From positions 1-17,086 of the forward strand of contig CADWAF010004761.1 of NCBI GenBank assembly GCA_902984215.1: a DNA stretch of 17,086 nt, read 5' to 3'. Made by a program: the position numbers and the translations under genes. Origin of the DNA: Willaertia magna. Its lineage: Eukaryota; Heterolobosea; Eutetramitea; Acrasida; Naegleriidae. The notes beneath the pieces were generated by a model. The model was given only the letters and a program-made list of their open reading frames with translations, was not told where the DNA came from and did no database searches. Shown one piece after another: positions 9,641-16,279 of the stretch; within the stretch, counting starts at the first letter, position 1, and the number at the start of each line of letters is the position of its first letter.

Positions 9641-10388
9641 AAATTAGCAGGAACAATAAGTATTGAAAAAAGTTATAAATATAAAGCTTGAAAGGTATTT
9701 ACATTTTTATTTTTAATATCAACCATAACTATCTTTAATCTGTAAACTATCATTTTATACTAATATTTATTAATTTCAAAACCAACACAATTCCTACCTA
9801 TTATTAATACAACTAAAGAAGTAGTACTTGTGTTAGAATATAAATTAAAAATTAAATTATTAAAAGTTGAAAACATGTAGAGTAAGTAGGCAATTAATAA
9901 AAGAAACTTTTAACTATTATTGACTAACATTTAAATTTTTACAAATTAAAAATTTTGATTCAAATAAGAATAATATAGAATTATGACTCTAACATAAATC
10001 ATAATCTATACAAACTTTTAATAAACCAAAAAGAAAAACAATAACTATGTTCTTGAATTTATAATTAATAACTTGGTGATAGTCTTTTGAATACAAGTTC
10101 TTTATTTAAACTAATTATTAAACTTAAAAATTCCCTTTGAATACACACTTTATTAATAAAGTATTTAACACAACTAACCTTTAAATTGCTTCTTAAATTA
10201 AATTTTATTTAAATATCATAAAATTTGCTCATTAGTTTATTATAAAATCTTAAAGCAAATTTAGTAATATCTTCTTTCTTAATTAACTTATAACCCAAAA
10301 CTACATTAGTTTTGAAAACAATAACAAAATCTTCTAACCTACACTTAATTTTAAAGCAATAATTTTTAAAAACACTATATTTTAAATG
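9640..10388 (-). pseudogene. decayed N6-adenine/N4-cytosine-type DNA methyltransferase-like domain
   Basis: The N-terminal part is well preserved in phase (10379-10080: NYCFKIKCRLEDF, LGYKLIKKEDITKFALRFYN). Then VFLFG at 10039-10025 sits where a DPPF/Y catalytic motif is expected, followed by a DYD. After a frameshift come LLYMF, an IFNLYS segment and SNTSTTSLVV at 9837-9808, where families of this class have FxGxGTT (AdoMet motif I). Then GRN and GFEIN (9798-9769) and a Tyr and Arg spaced as in LGRNFIGIEINPEY…R. The order DPPY-type motif before FxGxGTT fits the beta-class N6/N4 methyltransferases. Every altered motif residue except one is explained by C-to-T or G-to-A (Pro to Phe/Leu, Gly to Ser/Asn, Asp to Asn). 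The substrate base is unknown. The frame continues into the downstream Lys-rich segment without a clear end. The AdoMet part is the firmer call; the VFLFG reading is weaker. Confidence 0.5.
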
Positions 10389-10397
10389 TTAAAACAA

Positions 10398-10411
10398 GTA
10401 TAAATTTATAT
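10398..10411. repeat. palindrome copy 1, one base degenerate
   Basis: GTATAAATTTATAT, differing from the perfect 14-mer GTATAAATTTATAC only by C to T at the end. It lies 10 bp upstream of the first codons of the methyltransferase-like relic (minus strand), so it could serve a promoter (TATA-like) as well as a 3'-end role. Confidence 0.6.
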
Positions 10412-10432
10412 AAATTAATTTAATTAAAAAAT

Positions 10433-10458
10433 AAAAAAGTATAAATTTATACTTTTTT
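10433..10458. terminator. palindrome copy 2, perfect 26-bp AT palindrome after a stop codon
   Basis: Six A, then GTATAAATTTATAC, then six T: a perfect 26-bp inverted repeat without a loop. On the minus strand it begins 2 nt after the TAA (10463-10461) that ends the small gene relic at 10461-10740. This tight placement matches the rule described for Mimivirus transcripts, whose poly(A) sites fall in palindromic hairpins. The 3'-end role here is inferred. Confidence 0.6.
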
Positions 10459-10460
10459 GT

Positions 10461-10740
10461 TTAAAAAAACTTATTGTTTGTTAAATATTTAGTTAAAATA
10501 ATATAAATATTAGGCTTTACAAACTTTGATTTAATACTATCTTGAAGGAACTTAGAGAAAAAATTATAAATTATTATACTAGTTTCTAAATCAAAATATA
10601 GAACTATATAATAATATTTTAACAACAATTAAAAAATCAAACAATATTTAAAAAATGTATAACTTTTCTAATGTCTATCTCACATTTTGTATATAATTTA
10701 ATTTTTAAATTTTTTCTTATTATAAAAGATCTTAATAACT
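10461..10740 (-). pseudogene. small decayed gene ending in KFF-stop, unknown function
   Basis: Minus-strand frame with clear coding texture in its C-terminal 60 residues: VLYFDLETSIIIYNFFSKFL, then KSKFVKPNIY, ILTKYLTNNKFF and TAA at 10463-10461. The N-terminal part is broken by TAA, TGA and TAG, and no start codon is certain. A perfect palindrome follows the stop. I do not recognise the family. The YFDLET piece resembles the first exonuclease motif (DxE) of DNA polymerases and DEDD nucleases (a typical form is FDIET), but that is too short to carry a call. Confidence 0.4.
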
Positions 10741-10766
10741 TTTTTATTTAAAAAATAAAAAAAAAA

Positions 10767-10780
10767 GTATAAATTTATAT
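10767..10780. terminator. palindrome copy 3, after a stop codon
   Basis: GTATAAATTTATAT, preceded by an A run. One C-to-T difference from the perfect core. On the minus strand it lies 9 nt after the TAA (10792-10790) ending the relic at 10790-10873. The flanks of copies 2 and 3 are also alike (A-rich tract on one side, TTTAAAAAAACTTA on the other), so the conserved module is about 50 bp. Confidence 0.55.
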
Positions 10781-10789
10781 AGTTTAAAT

Positions 10790-10873
10790 TTAAAAAAACT
10801 TACTTTCTTTTACATTATCTAAAACCTAAATATAGTTATCTGTCTTTGTTAACAACAAAACTGTTTTATACAT
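10790..10873 (-). pseudogene. C-terminal gene relic ending in SKFF-stop
   Basis: From an ATG at 10873-10871 the minus strand reads MYKTVLLLTKTDNYI, a TAG, then VLD and VKESKFF with TAA at 10792-10790. The upstream sequence to about 11000 shows further weakly coding minus-strand text (ILQKNLLDLVCLHNN) in a shifted frame, so the gene probably extended there. Its ending (KFF, stop, palindrome) is like that of the neighbouring relic at 10461-10740, suggesting duplicated genes or a duplicated 3' module. Function unknown. Confidence 0.3.
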
Positions 10874-11126
10874 TATTGTCAATTATTTAATTAAATTAAA
10901 ACCTTTACCTTAAAACTATTATTATGAAGACACACTAAATCAAGAAGATTTTTTTGTAAAATATTGTAAACAATATATTACAATCAAACAGTAAGACAAA
11001 AAATAATAAATTACTTACATATAAGTGAACTTATTCGTTAATTATTTTAAATTTCTTTCTTTCTATGTCAAAGAAATGGTTTTAGAAAGTTATTTTAGTT
11101 ATAATAATGTAAGTACTATAATAAAT

Positions 11127-11424
11127 TTAAATAATGATATCTTTAAAAAGTATTGTATTATAAAATTCTTCTAAAATACTGAGCTTAAGATTATTGTTAT
11201 ATTCATTTTTAAATTTATGGTACTTTCTAAATATTTTGTTTAATTTTTCTAAAAAATATAAAAAACTGTATAATTTTATACAAATTTACTGTTTTTTCTT
11301 TTATTAAAACTATATCAATCATATCGTCCAAAGTTTTTTGACTATTAATGTAAGTACTATAAATTTTTTCTGCATAATCTTGGTAAACATTCTTTATACA
11401 TTCATTCTCTTTAAAAACTTCCAT
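11127..11424 (-). pseudogene. small gene of about 100 codons, one stop or frameshift
   Basis: ATG at 11424 opens 65 clean codons (MEVFKENECIKNVYQDYAEK…, then KTLDDMIDIVLIKEK) to a TAG at 11229-11227. A one-base shift just before it continues the coding text (KYHKFKNEYNNN, LSILEEFYN) to a TAA at 11129-11127. The composition is balanced with Cys, Asp, Glu, Met and Tyr, unlike a chance ORF. It is predicted soluble and mostly helical. The family is unknown. The start lies 33 bp from the palindrome cluster at 11457-11561, which also precedes the plus-strand gene at 11655, so that cluster sits in a divergent promoter position. Confidence 0.45.
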
Positions 11425-11456
11425 TAAATAAACTGAAATTTTAATTTATAAAATTT

Positions 11457-11470
11457 ATATAAATTTATAC
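11457..11470. repeat. palindrome copy 4, one base degenerate
   Basis: ATATAAATTTATAC followed by six T. The single difference from the core is G to A at the first base, the mirror image of the C-to-T differences in copies 1 and 3. It lies in the divergent spacer between relics at 11127-11424 (-) and 11655 (+). A looser relative (TATAATTTTATAC) is at about 11483-11495. Confidence 0.6.
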
Positions 11471-11515
11471 TTTTTTAAACATTATAATTTTATACTGTTT
11501 TTATTAAATTAATTT

Positions 11516-11529
11516 ATATAAATTTATAC
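11516..11529. repeat. palindrome copy 5, one base degenerate
   Basis: ATATAAATTTATAC followed by seven T, the same G-to-A variant as copy 4, 59 bp further on. The spacing suggests that the spacer may have grown by local duplication. Confidence 0.6.
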
Positions 11530-11547
11530 TTTTTTTAAATTAAATTT

Positions 11548-11561
11548 GTATAAATTTATAC
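11548..11561. repeat. palindrome copy 6, perfect core
   Basis: Perfect GTATAAATTTATAC in the divergent spacer, 32 bp after copy 5 and about 95 bp before the ATG of the plus-strand relic at 11655. Confidence 0.65.
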
Positions 11562-11654
11562 TATTTTTAGATATTAATTATTTTTGAATATTAACTATTT
11601 AATCATTGAAAAGACAAACTTTATGTAATTAATAATCTATAACATATTTTCAAA

Positions 11655-12585
11655 ATGGTCAGTCTTTGTGTTTAAAAGATTTTAGTATAGTTATATATTT
11701 TAAGATTAATTAAAGTTGTTTTTTTTTATTAAGAAAAATTTAAGAAAGAAAAACAAACTTTCTATAATTTTGTTCAAATTTTTAATATTTTATTACTAAC
11801 TTATTATAATTACAATTTTTAATTTTCAAGGTTTACAAAAAATACTATCTTTAAAACTAAAACACATTATAGAATTTTAAGACTACTTTTTAAATTATTT
11901 ATTCATACCTTACATGATTATTATTTTACTCTTAAGATTAATGATTTTGCTTTATTTGATAACTGTAGGGACGTTTTGTTAATAATTTTTGTAATTTCAA
12001 AGTGGTTATTATATAGTCATACTGAATTATTACAATTTTTACTTTTTAACTATTAAAATGAAAATAATAGTGGCTTTATGTAATATATAGTATATAATAT
12101 TAGAGGTTTTAATGAGAAAATTAGTAAAATAGTTTTCAATTATTTATTTAGATTACACAATAACAATAATAATCCTAATATTTTAAAACAAAAACGTGAA
12201 GAATTTAAAAGTATTAATTTTATTCATAATTTACACAATGCTTTTAATATTTTATATGTTACTAATAGATATTATTTGAAACCAAATAATATTAATGTTG
12301 TTCATGTTAAAGAAAAATTATAATAAATACATAAAAAATTAAAAAAAAAATGACTTGCAAATATTAATCTATTTTGAAAAACCTTCTTAGTTTTTGATAA
12401 CTGATAATAAAGTAAAAAAAGTAATCATTATTAATAAAATTATACCTTAAAACTTAAATGAATTAATTGATAAATAGATTAAAGATAACAATAAGTATTT
12501 TAAGAACAAAATTGAGTAAAAAAGATTAAACAAATATTATGAGTATTCTATTTGAATAAAAAATAATTTCTTTAAACAATAATAA
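11655..12585 (+). pseudogene. decayed plus-strand gene of about 310 codons, unknown function
   Basis: From ATG 11655 one frame runs to 12326 with no frameshift and no TGA, interrupted only by TAA/TAG (I count them at 11673, 11688 TAG, 11730, 11820, 12054, 12081, 12321 and 12324). Two stretches of 77 and 79 codons are fully open, with text such as THYRILRLLFKLFIHTLHDY, FALFDNCRDV, YNIRGFNEKISK, NILKQKREEFKSINFIHN and RYYLKPNNINVVHVKEKL. A one-base shift in the poly-A run near 12345 leads into a further coding stretch (LQILIYFEKP, KVKKVIIINKI, LNKYYEYSI) ending NNFFKQ and TAA at 12580. Gln codons are split between CAA and candidate CAA-derived TAA. The palindrome-like hairpin begins within 4 nt of the stop. 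The product is helical and Asn/Lys-rich; no family is recognised. Confidence 0.5.
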
Positions 12586-12611
12586 AAAGAGTATAAATTT
12601 ATATACTTTTT
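12584..12611. terminator. palindrome copy 7, imperfect hairpin after a stop codon
   Basis: An A run, AGTATAAATTTATATACT and a T run, beginning 1 nt after TAA 12580-12582 of the plus-strand relic. Same motif as the 14-bp core with a 2-bp insertion and one mismatch. It shows that the hairpin follows genes on either strand. Confidence 0.5.
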
Positions 12612-12668
12612 GAAACAATTTTAATTTTTTTTTTAAAAAGGTGTTTTATATAGAAGTAATATTTTTTT

Positions 12669-12690
12669 AAAAAAGTATAAATTATATAAT
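12669..12690. terminator. palindrome copy 8, degenerate
   Basis: AAAAGTATAAATTATATAAT: the core with one T lost. On the minus strand it lies about 20 nt after the TAG (12712-12710) of the relic at 12710-13107. Copies 7 and 8 sit between two convergent genes, each next to its own stop. Confidence 0.4.
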
Positions 12691-12709
12691 TAATAGATTT
12701 TACAAATTT

Positions 12710-13107
12710 CTATAAAAAAACCCTTGTTTTTTTTCTTAAAAAAACTATGGAACTACTAAAATTATTGATAATATCTAAATTATTAATTACAACTTTTCTT
12801 GTTTCTCTTTTTTATTTAAAATAAAACCTATTATTATCTTCTTTAATTATACTTCCTCTATTAAAATTGAAACTTGAAAGTGAAGTATTTAAATATTTTG
12901 CTTTAATTGCTCTTTTTGAAATTAATAAAATATCTTTAAAACTTTTATTTATTCCACTTACTATAATTGTTTTATTTTTAGATTGTATTTATTTTAATCT
13001 TAAAATAAATTTATTCATTTTTTATCAACACCAATCAAATTTTCAAACTTATGTTTATTATTATTGTAATGAGAAGATAATAGAAGATAATGAGAAAATT
13101 AAATATT
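12710..13107 (-). pseudogene. decayed minus-strand gene of about 130 codons, unknown function
   Basis: The minus strand reads HKFENLIGVDKK, then after a one-base shift in an A run MNKFILRLK, TAA, IQSKNKTIIVSGINKSFKDI, LLISKRAIKAKYLNTSLSSF, NFNRGSII, TAA, KRETRKVVINNLDIINN and ends KTRVFL-TAG at 12712-12710. The balanced Ser/Thr/Arg/Val/Gly composition marks this as the real frame. A plus-strand ORF across the same bases (12867-13109) is its low-complexity shadow. Only two in-frame TAA and one shift over 120 codons. The family is not recognised. Confidence 0.45.
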
Positions 13108-13160
13108 AAAAATAGATACAAATATTTGTAAAACAGATAAAATATTTAAATATGTAACAA

Positions 13161-13375
13161 ATGAAGTATGAGGTTGTGTTGTTTAAAAATGAATTAAAAG
13201 TATTAAATATTGGAATTATTTTAGATTTTTTTTTCTATTTTTTTGTTGTTTAAAGTGGTGTTTGATTATATTTTAGAGTGAAGGTTGCTAAAAGTGTTAT
13301 ATAAAAGAATTACTTACGTTTAAGATTTTACAATAGTTAGTATTTAATCACATTATTGTAAAGAACTAAATAAAT
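13161..13375 (+). pseudogene. small plus-strand gene relic
   Basis: ATG 13161 begins MKYEVVLFKNELKVLNIGII, a Phe-rich hydrophobic stretch, then after a TAA and a TGA LYFRVKVAKSVI, KNYLRLRFYN and LITLL. About 70 codons with TAA, TGA and TAG interruptions. Clearly more coding-like than the other frames but too short and damaged to identify. It converges with the minus-strand relic at 13340-13672. Confidence 0.3.
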
Positions 13376-13672
13376 ATAAATAGTTTATTTATTGTTATGT
13401 CTATATTTTGGTAATGTTATTAAAATTTAATTTTATCAATAATATTCTTTTTTTGTTCCGATTAATTGTTTTAAGAAATATTTAATTAAAAATTACTTTA
13501 ATTTTTTTCTTTTTATTCTATTTCTAATATGTATTCTATTTTCAAAATTTATAATTATTCTGTTATTTTCAATTAAATCGTTACTTTTTTTACTTTCATT
13601 TTGACTACAAGCTATATATGTAAAAATTTTATCTTTCATATTACATACATTTACCCCAAATATACCAGCCAT
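13340..13672 (-). pseudogene. small gene with an intact 59-codon N-terminus
   Basis: ATG at 13672 opens an uninterrupted 59-residue frame to TAA 13495-13493: it starts MAGIFGVNVCNMKDKIFTYI, contains an ACSQNESKKSNDL segment and ends in a basic RNRIKRKKLK. The same frame continues past the TAA with coding texture (FLIKYFLKQLIGTKKEYY, then TGA and TAA, ILITLPKYRHNNK), so the original protein was probably about 100 residues. It follows the transposase-like relic on the same strand, 190 bp beyond its stop. No family recognised. If the 59-residue form is functional it would be a small basic protein. Confidence 0.4.
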
Positions 13673-13791
13673 TTTTTAAATTAATATTTAATACATTTCC
13701 ATAATCATTAATTACTGATAAATTTTTGTTTATGTTAATTTTTTATACTTTCAATAATATTACACAATAGAACACTATTTAAATATAGAAT

Positions 13792-13819
13792 AAAAAATTG
13801 AATTTGTTGTCAATTTTTT
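13792..13819. terminator. hairpin downstream of the transposase-like gene
   Basis: AAAAAATTGA (13792-13801) and TCAATTTTTT (13810-13819) form a perfect 10-bp stem with an 8-nt loop. On the minus strand it lies 43 nt beyond the TAA that ends the transposase-like relic at 13863. It has a different sequence from the GTATAAATTTATAC family but a similar place relative to the gene. The arm contains AAAATTGA, the same octamer as the Mimivirus early promoter; with A+T this high that may be chance. Confidence 0.45.
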
Positions 13820-13862
13820 TATTTTGAAAAAAAAATTAAAAAAAATAAAAGATAAATATATT

Positions 13863-15857
13863 TTATTCATTATATTCATCATTACTTACTAACAATAAAA
13901 TTATTTCTTTCATTTTATAACCTCTTCCTCTTCTTGTAAGCTCTAATTCTTCTAATTCATTTAATTCATAAAAAATATTACTATTAGAGTTATTATTGGT
14001 TTTATTTTTATAATAATTTTTAGTTTCATCTATTTTATTCTCTTTTTCACTATAAATATCATTATATTCACATTCATTATTATTTAACAAATAATCAACT
14101 AATAAACAATCAAAATTTTATAACACAGAATCATTATATAATTTATCACAAATTCTATAATTATACTTATAATTATAACAATATTAACAATAATTAAATT
14201 CAACCTCCTTTCTATTATTGAATAATAAAATAGATTTTATTTTAATTGAATTATCTTAATATTTTTGATAATATTAAATTTTATATCTATTTTCATAACT
14301 ATAAATAAATTTATAATATTTTCTAACACCTTTAATTACATTAACTTTAAAATCATTATATCTCTTAACTTCTTTTAATATAATAACATTAGTATTTTTT
14401 AAATCTTTTAACTTTTTTACAACATTATCAATATTAGTAATTTCAATATCTCTACTCATAACTCTTCTTTTAATATATTATTTTCTTATGATATAATAAA
14501 AAAAAGTAATATTCAATTTCAAATTTATATTTTTTTGCTAATTCACTAAATAAAATAATAGTTCTAAAAAGTTTATAATATACAAGTCTCCTATTTGACC
14601 AAATAATTAATTTTTTATATCTTTTAATTCATTTAGTTTAATTATAATTTCTTATACATTATGAACATAATTGTGATTAGATAGAGATGTTTCATAAAGT
14701 ATGTTAAAGTAAATAAAATTAATTTTGTTTTTACTTTTCATAATTAATAAAATTATTATATCTTTTATTATAAATTTTTAATATAATTCATTTGTTATTT
14801 TTATTACTTTATTTATTACTTCCCATCTAAATACAAAATCTATTACTACTATTAATTCATTTTCCTTTAAAAATTCCTTTTGTTTTAACTATTTTTTTTC
14901 TGAAGACTAATTAAAAAAGAATGAAACATATATTTGTTAATTTTATTAATTATAGGTTTGTAAGTTTATAAATTTTGTATAATAACTTTTACAAACTTTG
15001 CAATTACAAGAAGAAGATTTTGAGTGTTCATTAAATATAAGGTAAATTTTATATAGTTCTTTTTAATTATTAATTTTTTCTTTATACTCCTTACAAATTA
15101 GACAAATACTTTTTATTTTTCAACATAGCTTTATATTATTTAGTTTTAAATCATTAAATACTTTTAATAAATGAACTGGAAAAAAAAAATTCATTATATA
15201 ATTCGATATATTTTTTGTATAAAGTTTGAGTGGAATGATTTTGCTATAAAATAAATTTAATATTAAAAGGATCTTTTAGAATTATGTTATTGTTTTGAAT
15301 TTGTATTTTATTTTTTTTTACTTTTTTTAATTAAGATAGTTTTAGTAAAAAAAGGTAATTATTAATCTAAAAGTTAATTATCATTTTTTTATCTTCAATA
15401 ATCACTTTACTTTTCTTTTTCTTGTTTGGAAAAGATTTAATTTGTAATATATTAGAAGAGGATTTTTTGATTTATAAATAATATTTCTACTAATGTTAAA
15501 TTTTTTTATTGATTCAGAGATATTAATTTTTTTAATTAAAGCACTAAAAAGTAATTGTTTAATCGGTAAAATTTTTAGAAAAGAATAATATAAATTAATA
15601 ATATTTTAACAAACAACATTATCTATTTTTGAAAAATTGTTTTTTACTTTTTTTTGTAATAGTGTTAATTTATGAAAGTCAATTTCATTTTATGTATAAT
15701 TATATTTATTTTTATTTATTTATAGTTCTAGATTTAAATCATATAATAAACATTTTTCATTATACTTTTTCCAATATATACAGTTATTTTTATGTTTACT
15801 TTTACTTTATCTTAATAACAATTTTAAAGAATAAACACAAATAAAGGGTGTTTTCAT
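13863..15857 (-). pseudogene. decayed DDE-type transposase-like gene (D…WSDGG…HGKS class)
   Basis: A gene of about 665 codons read from ATG 15857 (MKTPFICVYSLKLLL). In order: a Cys-containing N-terminus, an HTH-like helix set at about 15550-15440 (FSALIKKINI, ESIKKFNISRNIIYKSKN), LYKKYIELYNE, HLLKVFNDLKLNNIKLC, a CLICKEY pair and CxCxxC cluster (15008-14991), FLKENELIVVID with an Asp at 14840-14838, NYVHNV, IIIKLNELKDI, then WSNRR at 14601-14587, FSELAKKYKFEIEY, YHKK at 14490-14482, MSRDIEITNI, LKDLKNTNVIILKEV, and KVNVIKG before a Cys/Tyr-rich and acidic C-terminus. The pattern fits uncharacterised transposases with an acidic residue after WS and an HGK(S/G) motif. Here Asp to Asn, Gly-Gly to Arg-Arg and Cys to Tyr are all apparent G-to-A changes. 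About 20 TAA/TAG, one TGA and four or more frameshifts. Dead copy. The family call rests on memory of motifs. Confidence 0.55.
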
Positions 15858-15879
15858 ATTTTTTAATTGATGATTTTGA

Positions 15880-16278
15880 ACTAGTGACTCATACCTAGTT
15901 CGTGAAGGCAACGTTTGCGTCTTCTATTCCTACAAAGTGTACGAACATACTCTTTATAAAAACGGAACAAAACAATTTCAAGGAATCACAAAAATCAATT
16001 TATCTTTGGCAGATATTCAAACTTTCTTATCTTCTATTCAAACATTTAGAAATGGTTACATTTTGGTCACTGAAGAAAATAATATGGTTATTGGAGGTTC
16101 GATTAACACAATCACCTTAGATCAGAAAGGAAGAATGTCTCTGTTTGATATTAAGGATAGAGGGGCTGGTGATTTAATGAGAGATATTTACAATAATAAC
16201 AATTTTTCTTCACTACCTCAATCTTTTTCATTTAGTGATTTTATATTTTCGATTTTTAACCGTTATGCTCTAACGTAA
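15880..16278 (+). pseudogene. truncated Cache-domain receptor fragment
   Basis: 132 codons open from 15880 to TAA 16276-16278, in normal host-like codon usage. The text (SYLVREGNVCVFYSYKVY, NGTKQFQGITKINLSLADIQ, NGYILVTEENNMVIGGSINT, GDLMRDIYNNNNF, LPQSFSFSDF) is the membrane-distal part of a double-Cache sensor like those of heterolobosean TM/Cache receptors and cyclases. There is no start codon, signal or TM segment. Upstream it stops abruptly 23 bp from the end of the AT-rich element, preceded in frame by TGA codons at 15868, 15871 and 15877. It ends just after the Cache core without TM or effector domains. Most likely part of a gene cut by the element and by a 3' break, and a paralogue of the receptor 243 bp downstream. 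Internal GTGs could start a 113-residue product, but function is unlikely. Confidence 0.7.
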
Positions 16279-16279
16279 A

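Larger units (their letters stand above)
6600..15880. mobile_element. AT-rich block: decayed multi-gene mobile or virus-like element
   Basis: This stretch is visibly far richer in A+T than the genes on either side. It is flanked by two broken host genes (PNKP fragment, Cache fragment). Six-frame reading with interruptions allowed reveals a dense set of gene relics on both strands, including a transposase-like and a DNA methyltransferase-like gene, with short intergenic gaps carrying a shared palindrome. Dense genes, both orientations and common intergenic hairpins suit a virus-like or large transposon element rather than ordinary intergenic DNA. Left and right termini, terminal repeats and target duplication could not be fixed; the right edge must lie between 15857 and 15880. 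The left edge is somewhere in 6506-6900. About 7000-7140 and 13680-13860 show little coding signal. Confidence 0.55.

Noticed and set aside
10398..12690. CRISPR-like or MITE array from the recurring AT palindrome.
   Set aside because: Spacing is irregular, the unit is only 14-26 bp, and the copies follow gene ends; no spacers of constant length and no terminal repeats of a separate element.
12867..13109. Plus-strand ORF of 80 codons.
   Set aside because: Phe/Ile/Leu-rich low-complexity text with a TTG start; the minus strand over the same bases has much better coding composition (relic at 12710-13107).
13792..13801. Mimivirus early promoter (AAAATTGA) as proof of viral origin.
   Set aside because: It is in the hairpin arm, not upstream of a gene start, and the octamer appears elsewhere in this AT-rich DNA, for example inside relics near 12509 and 12863.
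15629..15844. Plus-strand ORF of 71 codons, almost only Phe, Tyr, Ile and Leu.
   Set aside because: It is the antisense of the transposase-like gene's N-terminal region.
6600..15880. Reassigned code (TAA/TAG read as Gln) in the AT-rich genes, since nearly all interruptions are TAA/TAG and many fall at plausible Gln positions.
   Set aside because: Motif residues in the transposase-like and methyltransferase-like genes also appear to be lost, there are frameshifts and some TGAs, and TAA dominates anyway in DNA this AT-rich. The flanking Gln-rich coiled-coil gene uses only CAA/CAG. Decay explains all of it; intact relatives with TAA at conserved Gln sites would reopen the idea.
15902..16120. 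72-codon ORF in another frame.
   Set aside because: It starts at a GTG and overlaps the Cache frame, which has clear family motifs; shadow.
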